64,000 nt of DNA from Janthinobacterium sp. TND4EL3 (GCF_900156175.1 NZ_FTMV01000010.1:1-64000); one strand, 5' to 3'; counted from the first letter of the stretch, positions 24,968 through 33,921 are shown. The notes: a model not told the origin generated them from the letters alone. Made by a program: numbers and translations.

Positions 24968-25869
24968 CAGGCTGATGGGGGATTGATGATGTTCAGGAAA
25001 GCCCGCACGACGGGAGCGTCATCGAGCGTCGTGTAGCTGATGTACAGATTGGCCGACGGCGGATTCGTCTTGATCGGCAGAAACACGACGCCGGGCCAGC
25101 CGATGCGGCTCGTCGTTTCCGGCACCAGGGTCACGCCCAGGCCTGCGCCCACCATGGCCAGCAGGGTTTGCGGCTCGCTCGCTTCCTGGAAGATCACGGG
25201 TTCGAAACCGGCGTTGATGCAGCATTGCACCAGGTAGCGGGGAAACGCGGATTTGTCGAGGTTCAGGGTCAGCATCGGCTCGTGGGCGATGTCGATCAGC
25301 TCGATGGCCGTGTTTTTTGCCAGCGGATGGTGTTCATTGACGGCCACGCAGACGTTTTCGCGGAAGCACAGTTCCTGGCGCAGGTTGTCGTGGCGCAAGT
25401 CGTCGTCATTGAGTTTCGGTTCGCGCCAGAAACCGACGTCGATCTGCTTGGCGCGCAGTGCTTCGTATTGCACCGTGGGGCCGTATTCATGGATGGTCCA
25501 GCTGACGCGGGGAAATTTGGTCTGGAATTCTTCCAGCAGGCTGGGGATGGGGCCCCACATGGCCGAGCCGACGATGCCCACGCGCAAGCGGCCTACTTCG
25601 CCCCGGTCGATCTGGCGGATGGTGTCGATGGTCATGCGCATCTTGGCCAGCAGCTCGGCTGCCTCGTTCATCAGCGCCTTGCCCGCCACGGTCAGCTCGA
25701 AGGTGCGCGTGGTGCGCGCAAACAGGCGTACGCCCAGTTCGCTTTCCAGTTTCATGATCTGCTGGCTCAGGGGCGGCTGCGAGATATGCAGGCGCTCGGC
25801 GGCGCGGCTGAAGCTTTTCTCCTCGGCAACGGCAAGAAAATACTTTAACTGTTTCAGATCGATGGACAT
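24967..25869 (-). CDS. LysR-family transcriptional regulator (CatR/BenM-like)
   Basis: The 300-residue protein starts MSIDLKQLKYFLAVAEEKSF, with the LysR helix-turn-helix at about 17-45 (SRAAERLHISQPPLSQQI) and an inducer domain from about 90. The N-terminal sequence is closest in feel to the CatR/BenM/CbbR group. It lies 78 bp downstream of psuG on the same strand and upstream of the nucleoside importer on that strand. A role in nucleoside or pseudouridine use is possible but not shown. Confidence 0.85.
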   Translation of the reverse strand: MSIDLKQLKYFLAVAEEKSFSRAAERLHISQPPLSQQIMKLESELGVRLFARTTRTFELTVAGKALMNEAAELLAKMRMTIDTIRQIDRGEVGRLRVGIVGSAMWGPIPSLLEEFQTKFPRVSWTIHEYGPTVQYEALRAKQIDVGFWREPKLNDDDLRHDNLRQELCFRENVCVAVNEHHPLAKNTAIELIDIAHEPMLTLNLDKSAFPRYLVQCCINAGFEPVIFQEASEPQTLLAMVGAGLGVTLVPETTSRIGWPGVVFLPIKTNPPSANLYISYTTLDDAPVVRAFLNIINPPSA

Positions 25870-25947
25870 GCTTTCCTTGCATTACCTGATGCTAAACGGG
25901 AACGGCGCGCGAGCCCGAAGGCCGCGCGCTTTTTTACAGCAGTCCTA

Positions 25948-26877
25948 TTATCGTGCCACGACCGCCTGCATGGCAATGGCTAGCGCGGTGCCGACTTGCG
26001 CATTGTGCTTGACGAGGGCGATATTCGTCGCCAGGCTGCGGCCGTCCGTCAGCTGCTTGATGCGCGACAAGAGGAATGGCGTGACTTGCTTGCCCTTCAC
26101 GCCGCCCGCGTCTGCTTCCTGCAAGGCTTGCGTGGTGATCGCATCGATTTCTTCCTTGGGCATCGCTTGCGCGGCCGGCACGGGGTTGCTGACGATCACG
26201 CCGCCTTTCAGGCCCAGTTGCCATTTCGTGCCGATGAAGGCGGCCTGCTCGGCGGCCGTGTCGAGGCGGAAATCGGCCTTGAAGCCGCTTTCGCGCGTGA
26301 AGAAGGCGGGGAAACCTTCCTGGCCCACGCTGATGACGGGCACGCCATGGGTTTCCAGGTATTCCAGGGTCAGGCCGATGTCGAGGATGGACTTGACGCC
26401 CGCGCAGACGACGGCCACGGACGTGTGCGCCAATTCCTGCAAGTCGGCCGAAATGTCGAAGCTCGTTTCCGCGCCGCGGTGCACGCCGCCGATACCGCCC
26501 GTGACGAACACGGCAATGCCTGCCATTTCCGCGCAGATCATGGTGGCGGCCACGGTGGTGGCACCCAGTTTGCGCTGCGACAAGACGAACGGCAGGTCGC
26601 GGCGGCTGACCTTCATGGCGTCGGGCGAGGTGCCCAGCAATTCCAGCTGCTCCGGCGACAGGCCCACGCAGATCTTGCCGCCGATGATGGCGATGGTGGC
26701 CGGCACGGCGCCGCCATCGCGGATGATCTGTTCCACTTCGCGCGCCATTTCCACGTTTTGCGGATACGGCATGCCGTGCGAAATGATGGTCGATTCCAGC
26801 GCCACGATGGCCTTGCCGGCGGCGCGCGCGTCGAGCACTTCTTGCGAGAACGAGAGGAAGTTATTGAGTTGCGTCAT
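25948..26877 (-). CDS. psuG: pseudouridine-5'-phosphate glycosidase
   Basis: The 309-residue protein matches PsuG (YeiN / indigoidine synthase A-like family). Visible signatures are [17 protein letters not shown] near residue 27, the conserved [13 protein letters not shown] near 90, GATTVAATM near 105 and [12 protein letters not shown] near 130. It cleaves the C-C bond of pseudouridine 5'-phosphate to give uracil and ribose 5-phosphate. The kinase that makes its substrate is encoded 3 bp upstream, so the two are translated as a pair. Uracil can then enter the reductive pathway encoded at 42144-51922. Confidence 0.94.
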   Translation of the reverse strand: MTQLNNFLSFSQEVLDARAAGKAIVALESTIISHGMPYPQNVEMAREVEQIIRDGGAVPATIAIIGGKICVGLSPEQLELLGTSPDAMKVSRRDLPFVLSQRKLGATTVAATMICAEMAGIAVFVTGGIGGVHRGAETSFDISADLQELAHTSVAVVCAGVKSILDIGLTLEYLETHGVPVISVGQEGFPAFFTRESGFKADFRLDTAAEQAAFIGTKWQLGLKGGVIVSNPVPAAQAMPKEEIDAITTQALQEADAGGVKGKQVTPFLLSRIKQLTDGRSLATNIALVKHNAQVGTALAIAMQAVVAR

Positions 26878-26880
26878 GTG

Positions 26881-28038
26881 TCAATCCTGTTGAAAGAGGG
26901 TAGGGGGAGGGGGCGCCAGGTCGGCGTCGTCAATGTCGTCGAGGGCGCCGGCCGAAATCAGGGGCGAGACGGTGGCAGCCGACTCCAGGGTCATGGCCGC
27001 CAGCTTCAGGCCGCGCCGGCATGCCAGTTTCAAATCGCTGCTGTCGTGGTACAGCGACCAGCAGACGGCGGCGGAAAACGCGTCGCCGGCGCCCGTCACG
27101 TCGACGGCGTCCACTTCGCGCGCGGCCAGGTGCTCGACAGGCGCGTCTACGCCGTCGCCATCCGTGAAGTACACGCCTTCGCCGCCGCAGGTGACGATCA
27201 CCTGGCGCGCGCCCTGCCGCTGCACTTCACGGCAGGCGGCGCGCACCTCGAATGCCGTGGGCAAGGCCCGCGCCACGCGCGTTTCCAGCTCGCCCCGGTT
27301 GAGGATCAGCAGATGCAAGCCCGTCAGGTCTTGCGGCAGGTGCGCCATCTTTGGCTGCGAGACGGCGACGATGACGAGCGGCGTCGCGCGGGCCGCGTCC
27401 TGGCGCGCGTCGGCCAGCAGTGCCTGCACGCTGTCGTGGCCCAGGTTCAGGTCGCAGACGGTCAGGGCGGCGGCCGCGCGCTGCGGCTGGCGGCTGTGCA
27501 AAAAGGCCGGTGTCAGCTGTTCGTACAGCTGCATGTTGGCCATCGCCAGCAGCATTTCGCCATGTTCGTCGAGCACGGCCGTGTAGGTGCCGCTGCTGGT
27601 ATTGCTCAAATGCAAGCTACCGCGCATGTCGATGCCCGCGTCTTCCGCGTGCGTCTGCAGCGCGTGGCCGGCCGCATCGTCGCCCAGCGCCGTCAGCAGG
27701 GCCACGGGAATCGACAATCGGGCCAGGTTTTCCGCGATGTTGCGGCCCACGCCGCCAAACACTTCTTCCGAACGCACGGGATTCGAGGTACCCATCTGCA
27801 GGGTGGCCAGGGTGCGCATCTTGCGGTCGAGGTTGGCGGCGCCTATGCACAGCACGGGGCGGCTGTCGGGCAGCACGTAGGCGCGTCCCAGCAGGCGCCG
27901 CTCGCGGATCAATCCGGCGATGTGGCCGGCGACGGCCGAGCGCGACAAGCCCAGCTCGCTCGCCAGGTCTTGCTGCGAGATGAAGGGGTTGTTGCGGATC
28001 AGCGCATATAGCTGGTCTTTTTTATTGGTATCGGTCAC
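26881..28038 (-). CDS. psuK: pseudouridine kinase-like PfkB protein with N-terminal HTH domain
   Basis: The 385-residue protein starts at GTG 28038. Residues 1 to about 60 are a winged-helix DNA-binding domain (FISQQDLASELGLSRSAVAGHI). Residues about 62-370 are a PfkB/ribokinase domain with CIGAANLDRKM, GGVGRNIAENLARL and the catalytic signature DVTGAGDAFSAAV. E. coli YeiI has the same HTH-PfkB plan; E. coli PsuK lacks the HTH. The pairing with psuG indicates pseudouridine as substrate. The HTH suggests that the kinase regulates its own operon, and direct repeats lie just upstream (28056-28087). Confidence 0.9.
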   Translation of the reverse strand: MTDTNKKDQLYALIRNNPFISQQDLASELGLSRSAVAGHIAGLIRERRLLGRAYVLPDSRPVLCIGAANLDRKMRTLATLQMGTSNPVRSEEVFGGVGRNIAENLARLSIPVALLTALGDDAAGHALQTHAEDAGIDMRGSLHLSNTSSGTYTAVLDEHGEMLLAMANMQLYEQLTPAFLHSRQPQRAAAALTVCDLNLGHDSVQALLADARQDAARATPLVIVAVSQPKMAHLPQDLTGLHLLILNRGELETRVARALPTAFEVRAACREVQRQGARQVIVTCGGEGVYFTDGDGVDAPVEHLAAREVDAVDVTGAGDAFSAAVCWSLYHDSSDLKLACRRGLKLAAMTLESAATVSPLISAGALDDIDDADLAPPPPTLFQQD

Positions 28039-28055
28039 AAGTTTTCACTGAAGGG

Positions 28056-28087
28056 TTAAACATTTGTTCGTGACTTTAAACATTTGT
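28056..28087. promoter_or_regulatory. direct repeats upstream of the pseudouridine operon, probable operator
   Basis: Two identical 12-mers, TTAAACATTTGT at 28056-28067 and 28076-28087, are 20 bp apart (two helical turns). They begin 17 bp upstream of the GTG start of the HTH-PfkB kinase gene. The position and spacing fit an autoregulatory operator for its winged-helix domain. Confidence 0.55.
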
Positions 28088-28188
28088 CTTTGCGATGTCA
28101 AGCCGGTGTCAAGCAGGGTTAAAAAACCTTCGTATGGAGCTTGTATGCATGGATTTCCCGGGCATGGCTGGCCTGGGCTAGCCTCGAC

Positions 28189-28194
28189 TATAAT
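28189..28194 (+). promoter_or_regulatory. possible -10 box of the punA-deo operon
   Basis: A perfect TATAAT lies 8 bp before copy C of the shared element. If used, transcription would start near 28201, directly at the first arm of the element, so the element would form the 5' end of the RNA. No good -35 box is seen, and copies A and B lack a TATAAT at the same place. Confidence 0.35.
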
Positions 28195-28201
28195 ATCGGC
28201 C

Positions 28202-28273
28202 ATTTATATTTGAATTGTATAAATGGGCAAGAAAAATGGTATTTGCCATACATATTCCGTTTGATGCATAGTG
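28202..28273 (+). promoter_or_regulatory. shared leader element, copy C (upstream of punA-deo)
   Basis: Blocks: ATTTATA (28202-28208), N9, TATAAAT (28218-28224), N15, TATTTGCCATACAT (28240-28253), N8, TGATGCATAGTG (28262-28273). The inverted repeat extends to 9 bp (CCATTTATA and TATAAATGG). In this copy TATTTGCC (28240-28247) can also pair with GGCAAATA (28277-28284), enclosing the conserved core in an 8-bp stem. The element ends 125 bp before the punA start. Together with copies A and B it links uptake and phosphorolysis of nucleosides. Confidence 0.8.
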
Positions 28274-28398
28274 GCGGCAAATAGAGGCAATAGCATCTGG
28301 ATAGTCCAGCAACACCCATACATACCCGATACCTGGGCTGCGGCACCTTGCCGCCGCGCAGGCAGCAACCATCATCATTAGTCATTACGAGGATAACC

Positions 28399-29238
28399 AT
28401 GTCGAACAACGCCCCTTTCCACGCCGCCGAAATCATCCGTGCCCGCGCTCCTGAAAATTTCAAGCCGCGCGTGGCGATGATCCTCGGCTCCGGCCTGGGC
28501 GTGTTGGCCGAGCAGATGACGGACGCCGTCAGCATCAGCTTTGACGAATTGCCAGGTTTCCCGATCAGCACCGTGCACGGCCATGCCGGCGAACTGGTGG
28601 TCGGTACCCTGTCTGGCGTCGCCGTCGTCTGCATGAAGGGCCGTGGCCATTTCTATGAAGGCTATGGCATGGGCGTGATGACGAGCGCCATCCGCACCTT
28701 GAAACTGCTGGGCTGCGAAATGCTGTTCGTCACCAACGCCGCCGGTTCCCTGCGCCCAGAAGTGGATGCCGGCAGCCTGGTCGCCATCAGCGACCATATC
28801 AACCTGCTGCCAGGCACGCCGATGGTCGGCCCGAACGACGATCGCTTCGGCCCGCGCTTCTTCAGCATGGCCAACGCCTACGATGCGGATCTGCGCCAGC
28901 TGGTCAAGGACACGGCAGCCTCGAATGGCATCACCCTGCACGAAGGCGTGTTCGTCGCCTACCCAGGCCCGAACTTCGAGACGGCCGCCGAAATCCGCAT
29001 GATGGCCCGCTTGGGCGCCGACACGGTCGGCATGTCCGTGGTGCCGGAAGTGGTGTCGGCCCGTCATTGCGACCTGAAAGTGGTGGGCGTGTCCGTCATC
29101 ACCAACCTGGCCGAAGGCATGTCGCCATTCGCCCTGTCGCACGAACAAACCCTGAAATACGCGGCCATCGGCGCAAAAGACCTGGTCAAGCTGATCCTGG
29201 CATTCCTGGCGACCGTATCGGCTACGCCGCAAGCCTAA
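28399..29238 (+). CDS. punA: purine nucleoside phosphorylase, trimeric PNP type
   Basis: The 279-residue protein is of the PNP/MTAP family (class I, trimeric). Motifs: MILGSGLGVLAEQM near residue 26 (phosphate loop), GHAGELVVG near 65, FVTNAAGSLRPEVDAGSLVAISDHINL near 110-137, and GADTVGMSVVPEVV near 205. It splits inosine and guanosine, and their deoxy forms, to base plus (deoxy)ribose 1-phosphate. I chose ATG 28399 (MSNNAPFHAAE) because GAGGAT precedes it. It is the first gene of the nucleoside operon and the bases it releases feed guaD and xdh. Confidence 0.94.
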   Translation: MSNNAPFHAAEIIRARAPENFKPRVAMILGSGLGVLAEQMTDAVSISFDELPGFPISTVHGHAGELVVGTLSGVAVVCMKGRGHFYEGYGMGVMTSAIRTLKLLGCEMLFVTNAAGSLRPEVDAGSLVAISDHINLLPGTPMVGPNDDRFGPRFFSMANAYDADLRQLVKDTAASNGITLHEGVFVAYPGPNFETAAEIRMMARLGADTVGMSVVPEVVSARHCDLKVVGVSVITNLAEGMSPFALSHEQTLKYAAIGAKDLVKLILAFLATVSATPQA

Positions 29239-29356
29239 GCACTTTTTTACGCAGTAGCGGCGCGCCGGCCACCGGCGCTGCCGCGCGGCAGGCCGCGAAA
29301 GACCGGCCTACACTGTCCGCATCATCTTTGCATCACTCCATAAAGCGAGCCTTATC

Positions 29357-30550
29357 ATGTCACGCGCATTTATCCTCCTGCTTGATTCCTTCGGCCTTGG
29401 CGCGACGCCAGACGCCGCCAAGTATGGCGACGCAGGTGCCAATACCTTTGGCCACATTGCCAGCACTGTCGCCAAAAGCGGCAAGACCTTGAAACTCCCG
29501 AACATGGAACGCCTGGGCTTGGGCGCCGCCGCCCACCTGGCCAGCGGCGAATGGGCCACGGGCTTCGACCAGCGCGACGGTTTTACCGGTGCCTACGGCG
29601 CGGCGCGCGAGCGCTCCACCGGCAAGGACACGCAGAGCGGCCACTGGGAAATCGCCGGCGTGCCCGTCGAATTCGACTGGGGATATTTTCCCCGCACCAC
29701 GCCGTCGTTCCCGGCCGACCTGACCGACAAGCTGAAAGCCCTGTCCGGCGTGCCGGGCTTCCTCGGCGATTGCCATGCCTCGGGCACGGACATCATCAAC
29801 AAGCATGGCGACGAGCACGTCGCCACCGGCAAGCTGATTATCTATACCTCTGGAGACTCGGTGATGCAGATCGCCGCGCACGAAGAATCGTTCGGCCTCG
29901 AACGCCTGTACGAAGTGTGCGAAATGGCCTTCAAGCTGGTCGAGCCGTACAACATCGGCCGCGTCATCGCCCGCCCGTTCACGGGCAGCAATGGCAATTA
30001 CACGCGCACGTCCAACCGCCACGACTATGCGGTGGCGCCGCCAGCGCCGACCCTGCTCGACCACGTGAAGAACGCAGGCGGCGAAGTCGTCGGCCTGGGC
30101 AAGATCAGCGACATTTTCGCCACCCAGGGCATTTCCAGAGTCGTGAAGGGCGTCGACAACATGGCGCTGTTCGAAGCGCTGCTGAAGACGGCCGATGAAG
30201 TGCAGGACAAGTCGCTCACTTTCGTGAACTTCGTCGATTTCGACCAGGCGTTCGGCCACCGCCGCAACGTCGAAGGCTATGCCGACGCGCTGCGCGAAAT
30301 GGATGGTCGCCTGCCGGAATTCATGGCCAAGCTCAAGGAAGGCGACCTGGTCGTGATCACCGCCGACCATGGCTGCGACCCCACCTGGCACGGCTCCGAC
30401 CACACCCGCGAACACATTCCGATGATCTTCTTCGGTCCCGGCGTCGCCCCGCGCGCACTGGGCATTTCCGAGACGTTCTCCGATATTGGCCAAACCCTCG
30501 CCAAGCACCTTGGCGTACCACCACTTGCTAATGGAACCAGCTTGTTATGA
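29357..30550 (+). CDS. deoB: phosphopentomutase
   Basis: The 397-residue protein matches DeoB of the alkaline-phosphatase superfamily. Metal ligands are visible in LLLDSFGLGATPDA (residue about 10), the acceptor Thr segment GKDTQSGHWEIAG near 93, and ITADHGCDPTWHGSDHTREHIP near 335-356. It converts (deoxy)ribose 1-phosphate from the phosphorylases to the 5-phosphate. The 118-bp gap after punA holds GC-rich inverted repeats but no clear T-tract terminator. It overlaps deoC by 4 bp (ATGA). Confidence 0.96.
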   Translation: MSRAFILLLDSFGLGATPDAAKYGDAGANTFGHIASTVAKSGKTLKLPNMERLGLGAAAHLASGEWATGFDQRDGFTGAYGAARERSTGKDTQSGHWEIAGVPVEFDWGYFPRTTPSFPADLTDKLKALSGVPGFLGDCHASGTDIINKHGDEHVATGKLIIYTSGDSVMQIAAHEESFGLERLYEVCEMAFKLVEPYNIGRVIARPFTGSNGNYTRTSNRHDYAVAPPAPTLLDHVKNAGGEVVGLGKISDIFATQGISRVVKGVDNMALFEALLKTADEVQDKSLTFVNFVDFDQAFGHRRNVEGYADALREMDGRLPEFMAKLKEGDLVVITADHGCDPTWHGSDHTREHIPMIFFGPGVAPRALGISETFSDIGQTLAKHLGVPPLANGTSLL

Positions 30551-31506
30551 CACTCATGCACCCCGAATTCAAGCGTAACGAGGCCGTTGGCCTCGACCTG
30601 GGCTGGATCAACCAGATCCGCGTCAACCGCGCCGCGACGGACCGCCGCGCGGCCAGCCTGGCGAACCGCCGTACGGTGAAAAAGGAATACCAGGCCGCCT
30701 GGCTGGTGAAAGCCATCCAGATGATCGACCTGACCACCCTGGGCGGCGACGATACGCCGGGCCGCGTGGAACGCCTGTGCATGAAGGCCATGCGCCCGCT
30801 GCGCGCCGACCTGATGGACGCGCTGGGCTTGACGCAGCTGAGCACCGGCGCCGTGTGCGTGTACCACGAGATGATTCAACCTGCCGTGAAAGTCATCCAG
30901 GGCCGCCTGCCCATCGCCGCCGTATCGACGGGTTTCCCGGCCGGCCTGACGAGCATGGAAACGAAGCTGCGCGAAATCGAACTCTCGGTCGCCGCCGGCG
31001 CTTCCGAGATCGATATCGTCATCACGCGCCAGCACGTCCTGAACGGCAACTGGCAAGTGCTGTACGACGAAATGCTGGCTTATCGCAAGGCGTGCGGCGA
31101 AGCGCACGTGAAGGCGATTCTCGCCACGGGCGACTTGCTGACCATGGAAAACGTGGCCAAGGCGTCGTGGGTGTGCATGATGGCGGGCGCCGATTTCATC
31201 AAGACCTCCACCGGCAAGGAAGGCGTGAACGCCACCATCCCCGTGGCCCTGACGATGGTGCGCACGATCCGCGAATACCACGAGCAGACGGGTTTCCAGG
31301 TGGGCTTCAAGCCGGCCGGCGGCGTCAGCTCGGCCAAGAGCGCGCTGCAATACCTGACCCTGATGAAGGAAGAACTGGGCAATGAATGGCTGCAGCCGCA
31401 CCTGTTCCGCATCGGCGCTTCCAGCCTGCTGACCGACATCGAGCGCCAGCTCGAGCACTACGTCACCGGCAGCTACTCGGCCAATCATCGTCACGCACAA
31501 CCTTAA
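30547..31506 (+). CDS. deoC: deoxyribose-phosphate aldolase
   Basis: The 319-residue class I aldolase cleaves 2-deoxyribose 5-phosphate to glyceraldehyde 3-phosphate and acetaldehyde. The Schiff-base Lys lies in ADFIKTSTGKEG near residue 218 and the second Lys in VKAILATGDLL near 190. It is about 60 residues longer than E. coli DeoC because of an N-terminal extension (NEAVGLDLGWINQIRVNR), as in many proteobacterial long forms. The start overlaps deoB. The acetaldehyde made here is the likely substrate of the aldehyde dehydrogenase encoded 12 bp downstream. Confidence 0.95.
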   Translation: MTLMHPEFKRNEAVGLDLGWINQIRVNRAATDRRAASLANRRTVKKEYQAAWLVKAIQMIDLTTLGGDDTPGRVERLCMKAMRPLRADLMDALGLTQLSTGAVCVYHEMIQPAVKVIQGRLPIAAVSTGFPAGLTSMETKLREIELSVAAGASEIDIVITRQHVLNGNWQVLYDEMLAYRKACGEAHVKAILATGDLLTMENVAKASWVCMMAGADFIKTSTGKEGVNATIPVALTMVRTIREYHEQTGFQVGFKPAGGVSSAKSALQYLTLMKEELGNEWLQPHLFRIGASSLLTDIERQLEHYVTGSYSANHRHAQP

Positions 31507-31518
31507 AGAACAATCGTC

Positions 31519-33900
31519 ATGCCTACAATTAACGAGATTCTCACTACTATGGACTACGGCCCTGCTCCCGAAAGTCAAAAAGAAGCGCAGGCGTGGCTCG
31601 ACGGCCACCAGCGCACATTCGGCCTGTTCATCGACAACGCCTGGAGCGAGCCGGCCGAGCTGTTCGCCTCGACCAATCCTGCCGACGGCACGCAGCTGGC
31701 CGAGCTGACGCAAGCCGCCGATGCGGACGTGGAACGGGCCGTGGACGCGGCGCGCCGCGCGTTGCCGGTCTGGCAAGGCATGGGCGGCCATGGCCGCGCG
31801 AAAGTCATGTACGCGCTGGCCCGCTTACTGCAAAAGCATGCACGCCTGTTCGCCGTGCTCGAAACCCTGGACAACGGCAAGACCATCCGCGAAACGCGCG
31901 ATATCGACCTGCCGCTGGCCGCGCGCCATTTCTACCATCACGCCGGCTGGGCGCAGCTGCAATCGGAAGAATTCGCCGACTACCGCGCCGTGGGCGTGGT
32001 GGGCCAGATCGTGCCGTGGAATTTCCCCCTGCTGATGCTGTCGTGGAAAATCGCCCCGGCCCTGGCGGCCGGTAACACGGTCGTCTTCAAGCCGGCCGAA
32101 TTCACGTCGCTGACCGCCATGCTGTTCGCCGAATTGTGCGTGCAGGCGGGCGTGCCGGCCGGCGTGGTCAATATCGTCACCGGCGACGGCCGCGTGGGTT
32201 CGGCCATCGTCAACCATCCTGGCGTCGACAAGATCGCCTTTACGGGTTCGACCGAAGTAGGCCGTTTGATCCGCGTAGCGACGGCCGGCAGCGGCAAGAA
32301 GCTGTCCCTCGAATTGGGCGGCAAGTCGCCGTTCATCGTCTTCGAAGACGCGGACCTGGACGGTGCCGTGGAAGGCCTGGTCGATTCGATCTGGTTCAAC
32401 CAGGGACAAGTGTGCTGCGCCGGCTCGCGCCTGCTGGTACAGGAATCGGTCCAGGAGCGCTTCCTGAACAAGGTGCGCGCCCGCATGGAAAACCTGCGCC
32501 TCGGTTCGCCCCTGGACAAATCAATGGACGTGGGCGCGCTGGTCGATCCCGTGCAGCGCCAGCGCATCGCCGCGCTCGTCGATTCGGCCAAGGCCGAAGG
32601 CTGCGACGTGTGGCAGCCGGCATGCGAATTGCCGGCTGACGGTTCGTGGTTCCCGCCGACCCTGATCACGGGCGCGTCGACCTCGGCTGCCGTGGCACAG
32701 GCTGAAATCTTCGGCCCCGTGCTGGTGGCCATGAGCTTCCGCACGCCGCCTGAAGCGGTGCAGTTGGCGAACAACACGGTGTACGGCCTGGCCGCCAGCG
32801 TGTGGACCGAGTCGATCAGCCTGGCCCTCGATATCGCGCCCGCCATCAAGGCTGGCGTGGTGTGGATCAACAGCGCCAACCAGTTCGATGCCGCCTGCGG
32901 CTTCGGCGGCTACCGCGAATCGGGCTTTGGGCGCGAAGGCGGCCGCGAAGGCATGCTGGAGTACATGACGGCCCTGGCCGAAGATGCGCGTCCGGCCCTG
33001 CCGGTGGTGGAAGCGAAAGCCAAGGCCAACGCGAAGCCGGCGGCAGCCGACCCCTTCGCCATCGACCGCACGGCCAAGATGTACATCGGCGGCAAGCAGG
33101 CACGCCCTGACAGCGCCTACAGCGCGCCCGTGTTCGGCGCCAACGGCGCCCTGCTGGCCGAAGTGGGCGTGGGCAGCCGCAAGGATATCCGCAACGCCGT
33201 CGAAGCGGCCCATAAGGCGTCCGGCTGGACCAGCGCCACGGCGCACAACCGCGCGCAAGTGCTGTACTACATCGCCGAAAACCTGGCAGCGCGCGCCGAC
33301 GAATTCGCCGCCCGCATCGCCGCCATGACGGGCAGTAAGAATCCCGAGAAGGAAGTGCAGGCATCGATCGAACGCCTGTTCTACTATGCCGCCTGGGCCG
33401 ACAAATACGACGGCCTGGCGCACCAGCCGCCCACCAAGGGCATCACCGTGGCGCTCAATGAAGCGGTCGGCGTGATCGGCATCGTCTGCCCGAATGAAGC
33501 GCCTTTGCTCGGCTTCATCTCGCTGGTGGCGCCGGCCATCGCGCTGGGCAACCGCGTGGTGGTGGTGCCGTCGGAAGCGCATCCGCTGTCCGCGCTGGAC
33601 CTGTACCAGGTGTTCGACACGTCCGACCTGCCTGGCGGCGTCGTCAACATCATCAGCGGCAACGCCGATGAACTGGCGCGCACGCTGGCCACGCACGCCG
33701 ACATCGACGCCGTCTGGCGCCATGACGGCTCCGCCGACGGTTGCGCGGAAGTCGAGCGCCTGTCGGCTGGCACCCTGAAGCGCACCTGGGTCGGCGGCGC
33801 GAAGGGCCGCGACTGGTACAGCGCCGCCCAAAGCGGCGGCCGTGCCGTGCTGGCGCATGCGTCGCAAGTGAAAAACGTGTGGATTCCTTACGGCGTCTGA
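31519..33900 (+). CDS. tandem-domain aldehyde dehydrogenase, ALDH16-like
   Basis: The 793-residue protein has two ALDH units. The first (about 1-490) is complete: PWNFPLLML near 172, ELGGKSPFIVFED near 265 with the catalytic Glu, and NQGQVCCAGSRL near 295 with the catalytic Cys. The second (about 510-793) is shortened and lacks an obvious catalytic Cys or the ELGGK motif, but keeps the nucleotide-fold and end segments. This plan is that of ALDH16, in which bacterial members are active through the first domain. Sitting directly after deoC, it probably oxidises the acetaldehyde released from deoxyribose 5-phosphate. Confidence 0.88.
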   Translation: MPTINEILTTMDYGPAPESQKEAQAWLDGHQRTFGLFIDNAWSEPAELFASTNPADGTQLAELTQAADADVERAVDAARRALPVWQGMGGHGRAKVMYALARLLQKHARLFAVLETLDNGKTIRETRDIDLPLAARHFYHHAGWAQLQSEEFADYRAVGVVGQIVPWNFPLLMLSWKIAPALAAGNTVVFKPAEFTSLTAMLFAELCVQAGVPAGVVNIVTGDGRVGSAIVNHPGVDKIAFTGSTEVGRLIRVATAGSGKKLSLELGGKSPFIVFEDADLDGAVEGLVDSIWFNQGQVCCAGSRLLVQESVQERFLNKVRARMENLRLGSPLDKSMDVGALVDPVQRQRIAALVDSAKAEGCDVWQPACELPADGSWFPPTLITGASTSAAVAQAEIFGPVLVAMSFRTPPEAVQLANNTVYGLAASVWTESISLALDIAPAIKAGVVWINSANQFDAACGFGGYRESGFGREGGREGMLEYMTALAEDARPALPVVEAKAKANAKPAAADPFAIDRTAKMYIGGKQARPDSAYSAPVFGANGALLAEVGVGSRKDIRNAVEAAHKASGWTSATAHNRAQVLYYIAENLAARADEFAARIAAMTGSKNPEKEVQASIERLFYYAAWADKYDGLAHQPPTKGITVALNEAVGVIGIVCPNEAPLLGFISLVAPAIALGNRVVVVPSEAHPLSALDLYQVFDTSDLPGGVVNIISGNADELARTLATHADIDAVWRHDGSADGCAEVERLSAGTLKRTWVGGAKGRDWYSAAQSGGRAVLAHASQVKNVWIPYGV

Positions 33901-33921
33901 TTGACAACTGGAGTTGCAAAG

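Noticed and set aside
25895-25936. GC-rich hairpin with a T run between psuG and lysR, taken first as the psuG terminator.
   Set aside because: The T run follows the hairpin on the plus strand, while both neighbouring genes are on the minus strand, so the orientation is wrong for an intrinsic terminator of psuG.
25996-28011. A 671-codon plus-strand frame over psuG and the PfkB kinase gene.
   Set aside because: It mirrors two well-recognised minus-strand genes and its product is low-complexity, rich in Arg, Gly and Ala, with no family features.
28202-28284. Classical guanine/adenine (purine) riboswitch.
   Set aside because: The conserved TATAATCC, GATATGG-type and CCGTAAAT-type core segments of that class are absent; the element has a different plan.
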